Numbered from the stretch's first letter, positions 1 to 7,781 are shown. The stretch: DNA of 64,000 bases from an uncultured Rikenellaceae bacterium (GCA_944321925.1 CALUND010000010.1:1-64000), one strand, 5' to 3'. The notes: a model not told the origin generated them from the letters alone. Numbers and translations: made by a program.

Positions 1-220
1 CGGTCGGCACAAGGTCGCTGCGCAGCGTGCCCCACGCCTCACGCAGGGTGCCGTCTATCTTGCGAAAGTAGAATCGCACCACCTCGGTGTGCATACGACG
101 CACGAGATTGAAATTTCGCCAAGCGAGTTTCAGGCACTCGGCAAAGACCCGGCGGGTCGTGCGGTAGAACCGCCACGCCATACACATGATAGTTGAAAGG
201 TCGGTCGTTTTCATGGTCAT
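1..220 (-). CDS. SH3-barrel-like small protein (DUF2693/WYL_2-like), partial
   Basis: An open frame runs from an ATG at 220 (a second in-frame ATG at 214) leftward off the window with no stop. The visible 73 residues start MTMKTTDLSTIM, have a basic helical segment rich in Trp and Arg, then a beta-like stretch VVRFYFRKIDGTLREAWGTL. That last pattern (V-x-F-x-F-x-K-x-DGT-x-REA-x-GT) resembles the DUF2693/WYL_2 small SH3-barrel family found in Bacteroidota mobile elements. Function is unknown. It is co-directional with the next small gene, 7 bp away. The family call rests on recalled pattern only. Confidence 0.55.
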   Translation of the reverse strand, partial: MTMKTTDLSTIMCMAWRFYRTTRRVFAECLKLAWRNFNLVRRMHTEVVRFYFRKIDGTLREAWGTLRSDLVPT

Positions 221-227
221 ATTTTGA

Positions 228-515
228 TTAGTTCAACATCTTTTGCAGAAACTCGGCGGCCTCTTTGTCCTCGCCGTCATCGGTCATAAGCGATTCGACG
301 GTTGTCTGTTCACTTACCAACTCGGGGACCATCTCCCAAATGCCGCAATAACTGTCACCGCCTCTCACCATCTTATACTCTGCCTCGTAGTTGATGCAGG
401 CCGTGAAGCTCTCGGTCTCGACCTCGAACGTGTCGCTCTCGCCGTTCAGCTTCGTAATATAGTCAGCGGCCAGCTTTGCAATGGTTAGCAGCTCGTTATG
501 TGTGGTGGTTTTCAT
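228..515 (-). CDS. Small acidic hypothetical protein of the element
   Basis: A 95-residue acidic protein starting MKTTTHNELLTIAK. The open frame extends ten codons further upstream to 545, but the ATG at 515 is preferred because its N-terminus (MKTT) matches that of the neighbouring gene and because the sequence upstream is AT-rich and promoter-like. It contains an N-terminal helix, a mixed central part with two cysteines, and an acidic C-terminus. I recognise no domain. Its place beside the SH3-like gene suggests an accessory early protein of the mobile element, possibly an anti-restriction or regulatory protein; that is guesswork. Confidence 0.6.
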   Translation of the reverse strand: MKTTTHNELLTIAKLAADYITKLNGESDTFEVETESFTACINYEAEYKMVRGGDSYCGIWEMVPELVSEQTTVESLMTDDGEDKEAAEFLQKMLN

Positions 516-614
516 GGTTGTAAACCTTTTGTTATCTTTTGACAATGCAAAGTAAACAATAATTATTCACACGTGCAAATATTTTGACAACTTTTTATTA
601 TCAAATAAATAATA

Positions 615-646
615 TTTGTTTACTATATGTTTAATTTTTATATTTG
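615..646 (+). promoter_or_regulatory. Bacteroidota-type promoter for the XRE regulator
   Basis: TTTG at 615-618 and TATATTTG at 639-646 are separated by 20 bases, matching the Bacteroidota -33 TTTG and -7 TAnnTTTG consensus. The start codon of the XRE gene is 15 bases downstream of the -7 box, so the leader is very short. Confidence 0.6.
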
Positions 647-660
647 CAAAACAAAACAAT

Positions 661-924
661 ATGTTTACATCTATGGATAACGAGTTTAGGATCGCCGAAA
701 TCCTCAAAGAGAATGGGATGACGCAAACAGATTTGGCAGAACGGATCGGCATTTCTCGTGTCGGGCTATCAAAAGCGATCAACGGAAATACAACTATCAC
801 AACTCTCCGTAAAATCGCCGTTGCCCTTGGGGTTACGGTTCCGGAGCTTTTCGCCCCGCAGCCGACTAACACGATCACCTGCCCGCATTGCGGAAAAACA
901 ATTAAAATAGAGAAAGGGGAATAA
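661..924 (+). CDS. XRE-family helix-turn-helix regulator with C-terminal Cys-x2-Cys
   Basis: An 87-residue protein. Residues about 8-60 form a classic Cro/C1-type helix-turn-helix (ILKENGMTQTDLAERIGISR, then a second helix and the hydrophobic core I-x-VALG). The tail holds CPHCGK, a single zinc-knuckle-like pair that could bind metal on dimerisation. The start at 661 is chosen because the promoter -7 box ends at 646, which rules out the longer frame from 616; a second ATG at 673 is possible. It is divergent from the small minus-strand genes to the left, so it may control the switch between them. Likely a repressor of the element; target sites were not identified. Confidence 0.8.
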   Translation: MFTSMDNEFRIAEILKENGMTQTDLAERIGISRVGLSKAINGNTTITTLRKIAVALGVTVPELFAPQPTNTITCPHCGKTIKIEKGE

Positions 925-998
925 CCTCAACTGTACCGATTTATATAGTATTTTGCAAAATAAATTCGCAAAATATCGAATTTTTCCAAAATATGCGT

Positions 999-1006
999 TA
1001 TATTTG
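999..1006 (+). promoter_or_regulatory. -7 box of the higBA promoter
   Basis: TATATTTG matches TAnnTTTG and lies 23 bases before the higB start codon. No good -33 TTTG was seen; a T5 run at 981-985 is the nearest candidate. Confidence 0.5.
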
Positions 1007-1029
1007 CATTATGATACTGAAGTGACACA

Positions 1030-1347
1030 ATGTACATCGAGTTCGACAAAGAGTATTTGCGTGAATTGTTCGAGCAAGGGAGAACCAGCGACAAGAAGCA
1101 TCGTTACCAGCCGGAGGTGATACGGGGGTATCAGAAAGCGGTTGTCGTACTCGGTTCGGCGAATTGTATCCAAGACCTTTACCCCATCAATGCGCTGAAT
1201 TACGAGGTATTGGAGGGTGACAAGGCTGGCATATCGTCCGTTCGCATCAACCGTAAATACCGCCTTGAATTTACTGTCAGGGAGGAAATGAACGAACAGA
1301 TAATCACCGTGTGCCGACTGTTGGATATCAGCAACCATTACAAATGA
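1030..1347 (+). CDS. higB: HigB-like toxin of a type II toxin-antitoxin pair
   Basis: A 105-residue protein of the RelE/HigB fold. The diagnostic core is NALNYEVLEGDKAGISSVRI followed by N-R-KYRLEF, the HigB (plasmid maintenance killer) signature that includes the basic residues used for ribosome-dependent mRNA cleavage. It is followed 4 bp later by a HigA-type antitoxin, so the order is toxin first, as is usual for higBA. It sits inside the mobile element and could stabilise it. The N-terminal third is longer than in minimal HigB proteins but contains nothing else recognisable. Confidence 0.85.
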   Translation: MYIEFDKEYLRELFEQGRTSDKKHRYQPEVIRGYQKAVVVLGSANCIQDLYPINALNYEVLEGDKAGISSVRINRKYRLEFTVREEMNEQIITVCRLLDISNHYK

Positions 1348-1351
1348 CGCT

Positions 1352-1687
1352 ATGGAAACGGCAAAAAAAATCTACTCCCCCCACGAGTTGATCCCTTCAA
1401 CCCCCATACATCCCGGCGAAATGATCAAGGATGAATTGCAGGCCCGTGGCATATCCCAAAAGAAATTCGCCGAGATCATAGCGGTTTCCCCGACTGTCCT
1501 CAACGAAGTCTTGAACGGGAAACGGCCCGTAACGACCGAATACGCCTTGAAAATCGAGGCGGCCACGGGTATTCCAGCCTATATATGGATCAATATGCAG
1601 TCGGACTACAATATGCAGACCGCCCGCCGGGATACCGGCCTTTCTGCTGTATTGGATCAGATACGCAAAGCAGTTGCCGTGTTGTAA
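1352..1687 (+). CDS. higA: HigA-like antitoxin (XRE helix-turn-helix)
   Basis: A 111-residue protein with the HigA hallmark HPGEMIKDELQARGISQ at about residues 20-36, leading into an XRE helix-turn-helix (FAEIIAVSPTVLNEVLNGKR). The C-terminal part contains the typical WINMQSDYNM segment. It should neutralise the preceding toxin and autoregulate the pair by binding the promoter near 1000. The start codon follows the toxin stop by 4 bp, implying translational coupling. A stem-loop lies 30 bp after the stop. Confidence 0.88.
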   Translation: METAKKIYSPHELIPSTPIHPGEMIKDELQARGISQKKFAEIIAVSPTVLNEVLNGKRPVTTEYALKIEAATGIPAYIWINMQSDYNMQTARRDTGLSAVLDQIRKAVAVL

Positions 1688-1718
1688 CCCAAACAATAAG
1701 CCCATCCAGTAAACAGAG

Positions 1719-1740
1719 CAGCCACCCATCAAGGTGGCTG
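1719..1740 (+). terminator. Stem-loop after higA
   Basis: CAGCCACC pairs with GGTGGCTG across a 6-nt loop and is followed by TTCTGCTTCT, a weak T-rich tail. It could end higBA transcription from the left and small-gene transcription from the right. Confidence 0.45.
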
Positions 1741-1752
1741 TTCTGCTTCTGA

Positions 1753-1917
1753 TTAATGCCGTGCCCATAAGGATTGCTCCCGGAGTTGATACTGTGCGCA
1801 CCGATGCCGTATCTGTTCCAATAAGACGGCCAACTGGCGGCGGTTGAGATCAATCGTTATGCAGCTTTCATCCCGTACCCCGCCCCGCCGTTTCTCATTC
1901 GGTCTTGCTTTGCTCAT
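1753..1917 (-). CDS. Small basic hypothetical protein
   Basis: A 54-residue basic protein starting MSKARPNEKRRGG and ending with two Arg-rich helices. The ATG at 1917 follows a GGGAG sequence eight bases upstream, an acceptable ribosome site; the open frame extends to 1986 but the upstream part looks non-coding. It lies downstream of the small-terminase-like gene on the same strand with a 75-bp gap. No family recognised. The composition is protein-like, but it could be a chance frame. Confidence 0.4.
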   Translation of the reverse strand: MSKARPNEKRRGGVRDESCITIDLNRRQLAVLLEQIRHRCAQYQLREQSLWARH

Positions 1918-1992
1918 TTTTCTCCCGATTTGATTAATTTTGCGTGTCTGATATAAACCAACGAGGCGGAGGCTTTCAGGGGGCACAAGCCG

Positions 1993-2450
1993 CTATTTTC
2001 GGCCAATACGGGCGTTTTGCTGCAGGCGGTCTCTCTCCCACTCACGAATATTGATCGACCCTCGAAGATGAACGTCTGCGGCGATCTCGGAGCGTTCAAC
2101 ATATCCACGGCTTTTACCTCGGGTTTTCAGGGTAAAGATGATTGCCGTCTCCGAAGGGCGCTCTATCCATCCCAAAAATCGCTTGTTCCCGTTTTCGTCG
2201 GTTTCGATAGCCGGAACACCGGCTACAAGTTTGCGCAGGTTGCTTTCGGCCAGGTCGATGAATTGCTCACGTGCATCGTTAAGCGCCTGTCTGAACTCGG
2301 GATATTTGCTGCACCACAGGTAAACCGTCGATCGTCTTACCCCCAGCGTCGAGGCGATACCCCCGATAATGCCGGCATCGGCTTCGCAAACTTGGCGGAA
2401 CAACTCTCTCGACGGTCGTTTGCCGTTTTGCTTTTTTTAACAGTGTCCAT
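1993..2450 (-). CDS. Phage small-terminase-like HTH protein, apparently frameshifted in a 7-A run
   Basis: The main frame (stop at 1993, open up to a stop at about 2437) carries a helix-turn-helix (GIASTLGVRRSTVYLWCSK), then a helical region and ERPSETAIIFTLKTRG, a layout typical of phage small terminase / packaging HTH proteins. Its only in-frame start is a TTG at 2403, which would clip the N-terminus. An ATG at 2450, 3 bp after the stop of the preceding gene, opens MDTVKK in another frame; adding one A to the A7 run (complement of 2432-2438) fuses it perfectly to KQNGKRPSRELFRQ of the main frame. So the gene is either broken by a homopolymer error or mutation, or it relies on slippage. Confidence 0.65.
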
Positions 2451-2453
2451 TTT

Positions 2454-2756
2454 TTACAGCATTTTTCGGGTTTCTTCATCAACTCTGCGAATCAGCACCC
2501 GGCCATCGTCCGTGTCATATTCGGCCCGCTTGCCTTGTCCGAGGACAGTGCCTACACGCACAACCGTTCCACCGGCCAGCCGGACGTACCCGTTACCGAG
2601 GTCTGTTCCTTTCTGCGATGCAGGCTGCTCCGAGTTGTAAAACTTCTTCCAATACTCCTCGTTCTTGTGGATCGAGCGTTGAATTTCGCTCTCCCTTGCC
2701 AGACGCTCAGCTTCCCGGCGCTCTTCCACGATTTGATAGATACTTTTTTCTTCCAT
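2454..2756 (-). CDS. Hypothetical protein with N-terminal coiled coil
   Basis: A 100-residue protein starting MEEKSIYQIVEERREAERLA. The N-terminal half is a charged helix likely to form a coiled coil; the C-terminal half has a beta-rich stretch (YVRLAGGTVVRVGTVLGQG, then RVLIRRVDEETRKML). The longer frame from 2834 is rejected because it would overlap the dnaB-like gene and begin in AT-rich non-coding sequence. It lies between the helicase and the small-terminase-like gene and is probably in their operon. No family recognised; function unknown. Confidence 0.6.
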   Translation of the reverse strand: MEEKSIYQIVEERREAERLARESEIQRSIHKNEEYWKKFYNSEQPASQKGTDLGNGYVRLAGGTVVRVGTVLGQGKRAEYDTDDGRVLIRRVDEETRKML

Positions 2757-2830
2757 GATGTTAAAGTTAAATGGTGAATAATTTGATTTATAGATTGGCG
2801 GTATTCCGTGCACTAAAATCGCTTGTTTTT

Positions 2831-4258
2831 TCAAAATGGGTCGGATTTAGTCTCGGAGTTTACTCCGGGACTGTCGTAGTCGTAAATTCGGGTCATGCTG
2901 GAGTTGTGCCGGAAATAAACGTTTCCGGTTGCACCATCGCGGTTCTTGGCAACGATCAGCCGTCCGACGCCCTCCGCGGGGATTGTCCCGTAGCGGTTTG
3001 TCGTGATGGTCTGCATCCCGTACATAGCCGGACGGTCGATAAAAAGCACCATATCGGCGTCCTGCTCAATGGCTCCAGATTCCCGAAGGTCGGAGAGTAA
3101 CGGTGTTTTATCAGCCCGTTCCTCAACTTTGCGGGATAACTGCGACAATAGAATCACCGGCACATCGAGCTCCTTTGCCAGCAACTTGGCCGAGCGGCTC
3201 GCAGCGGCGATCTCTCGTTCCCGGGTATCGCTCCGATTCGCCGTTGTCGTGTCGAGTAGTTGCAGGTAGTCCACAACGACCATTCCGCACCGACCACGTC
3301 GACACATCGCCTTACTTTGCGACCGGATGGATCGCATCGAAAGATTGGCCCTATCGTTCAAAAAGACCGGCATTGCTGCCAGGTCGGACCCGGCAAGTTC
3401 CAGTTGCATCCATCCCGAGACATCCACCTCGCCGGTACGAAACGCCCCGGCATCTACGCCCGAGGCGCCGACAAGCATCCGGCCGATCAGTTGCTCGGTA
3501 GGCATTTCCAGTGAGTATATGCACACCGGAATACCGGAGGCCGCTGCAGATCGGGCGAAATGGAGCATAATGGCAGATTTTCCCATAGCCGGACGGCCCG
3601 CCAAGACGATAAGCTGGCCACCTCTCCATCCGCCGGTGAGAGCGTCGAGCCGCAGCAATCCGGTAACAACCCCGACACAACCGCCGTGCTGTCGGGCCTG
3701 CTGACGTTTCTCCAGCGTGTTGAGCGTAGCACGAACGGCATTATCCATCGCCACAAGATCAGCGGTTCGCGCCGATGCATCCGAAATCGTCGCCAGCTGC
3801 CCGGTGATCCATTCCGCCGTATCTTCCGACATCGAATCGCCCGAGGCGGCCCGAGCTGCCAGCTCGTTTCCCAGCAGCACCAGCCGACGACGATTCTCAA
3901 TCTCGCGGAGCTGCCGAGCGTGATCGAAGAGGTTTGCCCCCGAGCCCACCGCAGAGGTGAGTCCCGCAAGATAGGCGGCAGGACGTTCGATATTCGGCAG
4001 CCCTTTGCACCGGAGCGAAAGCGTGTAAAGATCGATTGCCACACATTCGGAAAGCATCGAAAGCATCACATCGAATATTTGACCGTTCACCTGGTCGCAA
4101 AAGGAATCCGCCGTGAGTATGTCCGCCACATCAGGCAGCAGGGAGGGCTCGAGGATCAGCGCGCCGAGGATCGCCCGTTCAAGCTCTGGAGCCTCCGGCA
4201 ACAATATTTCGGCAGCGGGCAGGTTGTTATAGGTCTTTGTATGTTGAGGCAATATCAT
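2831..4258 (-). CDS. Replicative DNA helicase, DnaB family (element-encoded)
   Basis: A 475-residue hexameric helicase. The N-terminal DnaB domain covers about residues 20-125 (PELERAILGALILEPSLL) and the RecA-like domain starts near 195. Walker A is GRPAMGKSA at about 221-229, Walker B is VVVDYLQLL near 327-335, and the conserved SDLRESGAIEQDAD follows. It unwinds DNA at the replication fork. The extra copy belongs to the mobile element and presumably drives its own replication with the DUF4373 protein; its start overlaps the end of that gene by 32 bp. It is about the usual DnaB length. Confidence 0.93.
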   Translation of the reverse strand: MILPQHTKTYNNLPAAEILLPEAPELERAILGALILEPSLLPDVADILTADSFCDQVNGQIFDVMLSMLSECVAIDLYTLSLRCKGLPNIERPAAYLAGLTSAVGSGANLFDHARQLREIENRRRLVLLGNELAARAASGDSMSEDTAEWITGQLATISDASARTADLVAMDNAVRATLNTLEKRQQARQHGGCVGVVTGLLRLDALTGGWRGGQLIVLAGRPAMGKSAIMLHFARSAAASGIPVCIYSLEMPTEQLIGRMLVGASGVDAGAFRTGEVDVSGWMQLELAGSDLAAMPVFLNDRANLSMRSIRSQSKAMCRRGRCGMVVVDYLQLLDTTTANRSDTREREIAAASRSAKLLAKELDVPVILLSQLSRKVEERADKTPLLSDLRESGAIEQDADMVLFIDRPAMYGMQTITTNRYGTIPAEGVGRLIVAKNRDGATGNVYFRHNSSMTRIYDYDSPGVNSETKSDPF

Positions 4259-4922
4259 GGATCTGTGTGTTTGCCGGGTTCTGACGGCAGGCCCACGTCC
4301 GAACGGCAGCCCGCCAGTCCTTCATTTTGTTCGAGCCTACCATCCAGCCCTTCGATTCGTAGAAGTCCACAAATTGACGAGCGTCGACGGTATAGCCTTT
4401 TTCGGAAATATAATCGCTCACCTCTTGGAGCGAGGGAGCCACAAACGCCGTGCGTGTCGTGGCGACTTTCTCTTTACTCTCTTTCTCTTTTACTTTACTT
4501 TCCTTTACTTTAATAGCGAGGCTTTGCGATCGCATTGTAATCGCATTGCGATCCGTTTGCGATGTACCCCACCGGGAAGCGTTTCCCAAACGACCTGCTT
4601 CAGAGCGTTTTGCACGCTTCTCGTTAAAGGCTTGCATCCGGCGATTCAGGCTCTCAGAAAAGAATATGAGATCGTCTTTTACTGTGAAAAGAGCGTAGTT
4701 GTAAACAACTGTTCGAACCTTCTCGGTTGAGGTATTGTAACGACGTGCCAGGGCCGGGATATTGGCCACGGGATAGGTATAATCGGGTTGGTCGCGGAGG
4801 GTCTCGACCAACATCCAATAGATGCCGTAGCCCTCCATTCCAAGCTGTTCGATCATTAGCACGCATTTGGGGTCATCCTTGGCGTTGCTGTCATGCGTGA
4901 AGTAATAACAATCTTTACTCAT
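4227..4922 (-). CDS. DUF4373 (Lin1244/Lin1753-type) replication protein
   Basis: A 231-residue protein. The N-terminal 90 residues (YYFTHDSNAKDDPKCVLMIE, then GMEGYGIYWMLVETLRDQ) match the DUF4373 winged-helix domain found in phage and plasmid replication initiators of Bacteroidota and Firmicutes. The middle is a lysine/glutamate-rich linker, and the C-terminal part (about 165-220) resembles a DnaD/primosome-like helical module ending in the W-x-AAVRTW motif. It probably binds the element origin and loads the adjacent DnaB. It overlaps the next upstream gene by 4 bp (ATGA), so the two are translationally coupled. Confidence 0.85.
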   Translation of the reverse strand: MSKDCYYFTHDSNAKDDPKCVLMIEQLGMEGYGIYWMLVETLRDQPDYTYPVANIPALARRYNTSTEKVRTVVYNYALFTVKDDLIFFSESLNRRMQAFNEKRAKRSEAGRLGNASRWGTSQTDRNAITMRSQSLAIKVKESKVKEKESKEKVATTRTAFVAPSLQEVSDYISEKGYTVDARQFVDFYESKGWMVGSNKMKDWRAAVRTWACRQNPANTQIHDIASTYKDL

Positions 4923-5209
4923 ATCGCGTCGTGGATAAAATACCGTTTGAATCGTCCTCCGTGTTCGCTATTGCACCATTTATCAGAGATGTTCACGCCT
5001 TTTTTTCGCAAACCTCGTATTACGCTGCGGGGATCAGACAAACCCAATGCGATAGATATATCCGCCGCAGAATAGCTACCACCGCGCAACAATAAATTAT
5101 ATACTCGCAGTTGATGGTATCCGAGAGAAAAATAATTACCTTTGTGCAGCGCTTGATATGCCCCTGCACGTCTGCCTCTGACGTCGGGGGCTTGTCTTTT
5201 TTGCTTCAT
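4919..5209 (-). CDS. Small winged-helix/HTH DNA-binding protein
   Basis: A 96-residue basic protein. Residues about 28-75 (FSLGYHQLRVYNLLLRGGSYS, then AADISIALGLSDPRSVIRGLRKKG) look like a winged-helix DNA-binding domain, a pattern found in small phage-encoded proteins placed next to DUF4373 genes. The N-terminal 20 residues are basic and probably disordered. It overlaps the DUF4373 gene by 4 bp and follows the excisionase-like gene by 11 bp, so it belongs to an integration/replication operon. Role unknown; a regulator or replication accessory protein is likely. Confidence 0.7.
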   Translation of the reverse strand: MKQKRQAPDVRGRRAGAYQALHKGNYFSLGYHQLRVYNLLLRGGSYSAADISIALGLSDPRSVIRGLRKKGVNISDKWCNSEHGGRFKRYFIHDAI

Positions 5210-5220
5210 GCCTCCGGCGA

Positions 5221-5577
5221 TTATTTACAGTTGGCACTTTCGGCAATACGCAGCGCAGCAGCCGAGCGGCAGTCCTCTCGGTGTTCGGTGCGGGATTCGA
5301 TCCAGGCAAGGAGTTCTTTTTTCGAGAAGACCACGCGGCGGCCGAATTTCTTGTAAGGGATGGCTTCTTTGCAGATAAGGCCGTATAGTGTCGCCCGCGT
5401 GGTAGGAATGCCCTGTTCGGTCATAAAACGGGCGGCATCCTCGACATTCATTCCGTCGGTCTCGACGGGTTCGTTCTTCCGCCGGAAATCAGCAAGTTTC
5501 GGAAGAATGGCGGCTACTGCATCGTTGATAATCGTTTGCAGTTGCGCCGGGGTTGTTACGATAATTGAATTTTCCAT
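5221..5577 (-). CDS. Excisionase-like helix-turn-helix protein
   Basis: A 118-residue protein with a MerR/Xis-type winged helix at about residues 42-95 (MNVEDAARFMTEQGIPTTRAT, then KEAIPYKKFGRRVVFSKKELLAWIESR). Such HTH_17 proteins next to tyrosine integrases in Bacteroidota act as recombination directionality factors or regulators. The N-terminal region is a coiled-coil-like helix (TIINDAVAAILPKLADFRRK). Its promoter region is the AT-rich gap at 5578-5662. It is the first gene of the run reading toward DnaB. Confidence 0.82.
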   Translation of the reverse strand: MENSIIVTTPAQLQTIINDAVAAILPKLADFRRKNEPVETDGMNVEDAARFMTEQGIPTTRATLYGLICKEAIPYKKFGRRVVFSKKELLAWIESRTEHREDCRSAAALRIAESANCK

Positions 5578-5662
5578 TGCGTCGATATTTTATGGTTTAT
5601 ATCTGACGCAAAGGAGCAAACAAAATAAGCGTCGGACTAAACGTCGGACGCTCCTAAATTTT

Positions 5663-6358
5663 TTATTCTATCCCAATTTTTTTCAGCCATTCGGCAGCAA
5701 TCTTTTTTGCCGATGGTTCCGATTTCTTATAAGCTACGGTATCTTGCGGTCGGGCTTCTATATTTCCGCCCGTTACAGCCTCAACAAAGGCGGCAAGGAT
5801 AGTCTTATCTTTCGATTTTGCCAACCCTAACTTATCAATCAACCCCCAAATTGCCGCAATACGGTGAGTACGAGGAAGCGTTTTATACTTTTTATCATTA
5901 TCAATCGGATATTCAATTTGCCGTGTCCAATTAACAGACGGCAAATCCCATTCACATAACTGTTTTATGTCGATACCCAACTCATTGCTCAAATTATTTA
6001 CAGCCGCAAAGAACTCATGAAGATCCCAATAGATAACATTTCTTAACCCTTCTGATTTATATCCTTCCAAATACATAAAAGGTACATCTTTGGGCAAGTT
6101 GTTAAAATACAAATGAGACATTCTCAATAATCTTTTGAAAATATACCGACAATTATATTCTGATACAGATGTTAGAGTGCGTTCCAATACACGAATATAT
6201 TCATTACATTCTTGTATGTATATAGGTTCATCACAAGGTCCCATTTTCATCTTTTGACTTTCAAGTATGGATTTTGAGTTTATATCACCCATTGATAGCA
6301 ACATCCAGATACGCAATTTCGCATCAACCCAATTGAATACATCGTCGATTCTATTCAT
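5663..6358 (-). CDS. Hypothetical AT-rich cargo protein
   Basis: A 231-residue protein beginning MNRIDDVFNWVDAKLRI. It is mainly alpha-helical, with aromatic-rich segments (YIFKRLLRMSHLYFNN) and a C-terminal basic helix (KKIAAEWLKKIGIE). No motif I recognise. It lies 10 bp after the integrase stop on the same strand and is clearly more AT-rich than the flanking genes, which suggests separate acquisition, as is common for genes inserted beside phage integrases. A defence or exclusion role is conceivable from position only. Confidence 0.7.
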   Translation of the reverse strand: MNRIDDVFNWVDAKLRIWMLLSMGDINSKSILESQKMKMGPCDEPIYIQECNEYIRVLERTLTSVSEYNCRYIFKRLLRMSHLYFNNLPKDVPFMYLEGYKSEGLRNVIYWDLHEFFAAVNNLSNELGIDIKQLCEWDLPSVNWTRQIEYPIDNDKKYKTLPRTHRIAAIWGLIDKLGLAKSKDKTILAAFVEAVTGGNIEARPQDTVAYKKSEPSAKKIAAEWLKKIGIE

Positions 6359-6368
6359 ATATTTATCT

Positions 6369-7598
6369 CTAAAATTTCGTTAATATCTCTGCATTCTTTT
6401 CCCGCTCCTCGCGTTCGAAGCTGGCGAGGTAGTTCTCCGTGGTTTTGAGGTCGCTATGTCCCAGCGATTCGGAGATATAGGCAATGTTCGCGCCGGCCCG
6501 CTTCAATACTGTGGCGAACGAGTGCCGGGCCGTATAGGTCGAAATGGGCCCGATTCCGAGTTGATCGCCGATCTTATTCATGCGCTTATTGATTGTGTGC
6601 GTCAGGTCCTTTGTCTTGTTTTTGGCCTTCATGGCATCCTCTCGGCCAGTCAGTATCGGAAAAATGAATGCGTCCGGACGTCTCGGATTCCCCCAGCGGT
6701 CGATAATCTCCTGCATCGGAGGGGTAAGCACTACTCGAATGTCGCGCAGCGTGCGGAGCGTGTGCTCGGTTTTTTGCCGGATGAAACAGATTTCCCCGTT
6801 GATTATATCCCGATAACGCAACCGTACGAAGTCGGCCACATTGATCCCGTTGCACAAATAGAGGAACAGCCAATAATCCCGATACCTGGCCGTTGTCTGC
6901 CTCCCGTCATCGTAGCGGGCAATCTGCCCGATCTGTTCGAGCGTGAGGGCCATTTTTCGCCCCGTTCCTGCTTGTATGTGGTATTGTCCGGAGCCTCGGC
7001 CAAACGGATATTGCGCCTCGCGGATAACTCCCTGCTGCCTGGCTATGTTAAGGATTGCCCGCAGGGTCCGCAGGTGGATTGCAATCGTTGTCTGCGCCTT
7101 TCCTTCGTCGTGCAGGAACTGGGCATATTTTTTAAGCCACGCCACGGTAATAGAATCAAAGTGAATCCGGGAACCCGCAAACCGCTCCAGCCCTTTCAGC
7201 ACATTGTCGTATATTAACATATTGCCTACCTGCTGGGCTTTTCTTAACGCCTCCATCTTTGCCCGAAATGCCGTGTTTACCGTATCGGATACGGCGCCCT
7301 TCAGTCGGGTATTGAGCGCTCCGAGAGTGAACCGGCCCGAAATGGCCAAATCCTCAACAGCCGATCGGACGATTTGATAACTGCTTTCAATATCCTTGCG
7401 GACCGACGCCAATGTTCGCGCCTTTGTTGTTGGCATCGTCTCCCACTCCTCCGGTGTCAGGTCCTTGCCGGTGGAATAATAGCGGCGTTCGCGATTGCTG
7501 GTAACCCGAATCTTTACGGGATACTTTCCGTCCGATTTCGGACGGCGGGTGTCCAGCATGACGGAAACGGTTATACCATCTTTCGAGTATTGCAGCAT
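6369..7598 (-). CDS. Tyrosine site-specific integrase of the element
   Basis: A 409-residue Bacteroidota-type tyrosine recombinase with Arm-binding N-terminus, SAM-like core-binding domain (about 110-205) and catalytic domain (about 215-400). Catalytic residues seen are Lys about 276 (RQKTEHT), Arg about 358 (YTARHSFAT), His about 381 (GHSDLKTTENY) and Tyr about 390. The first catalytic Arg is absent: that position reads CNGINVADFVRL, as in the IntDOT-like group that is known to lack it. The start at 7598 is chosen because a promoter at 7652-7683 sits over the longer frame's start. It should insert the element at the tRNA-Pro 3' end. Confidence 0.93.
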   Translation of the reverse strand: MLQYSKDGITVSVMLDTRRPKSDGKYPVKIRVTSNRERRYYSTGKDLTPEEWETMPTTKARTLASVRKDIESSYQIVRSAVEDLAISGRFTLGALNTRLKGAVSDTVNTAFRAKMEALRKAQQVGNMLIYDNVLKGLERFAGSRIHFDSITVAWLKKYAQFLHDEGKAQTTIAIHLRTLRAILNIARQQGVIREAQYPFGRGSGQYHIQAGTGRKMALTLEQIGQIARYDDGRQTTARYRDYWLFLYLCNGINVADFVRLRYRDIINGEICFIRQKTEHTLRTLRDIRVVLTPPMQEIIDRWGNPRRPDAFIFPILTGREDAMKAKNKTKDLTHTINKRMNKIGDQLGIGPISTYTARHSFATVLKRAGANIAYISESLGHSDLKTTENYLASFEREEREKNAEILTKF

Positions 7599-7651
7599 CG
7601 GTCTTGGTTTATTCTGTGTGCAAATCCGGGAATTTGCACACGATTTGCACA

Positions 7652-7683
7652 CAAAGATAAAAATTTAATCGAAATAGATCAAA
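7652..7683 (-). promoter_or_regulatory. Integrase promoter
   Basis: On the minus strand TTTG (7683-7680) and TATCTTTG (7659-7652) are 20 bases apart, a full match to the Bacteroidota promoter. It decides the integrase start, because the longer frame would begin inside the -7 box. Confidence 0.6.
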
Positions 7684-7781
7684 GAAAAACGAAATAAAAA
7701 GATTATATTTGCCGTTGAGAAACAGCTATTTGCGCGATAAGAGCAAAAGAAGTTAAAAACCGGCAAAAATCGGCAAATTAC

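Noticed and set aside
567-878. 103-codon minus-strand frame opposite the XRE gene
   Set aside because: Antisense shadow of a well-supported helix-turn-helix gene.
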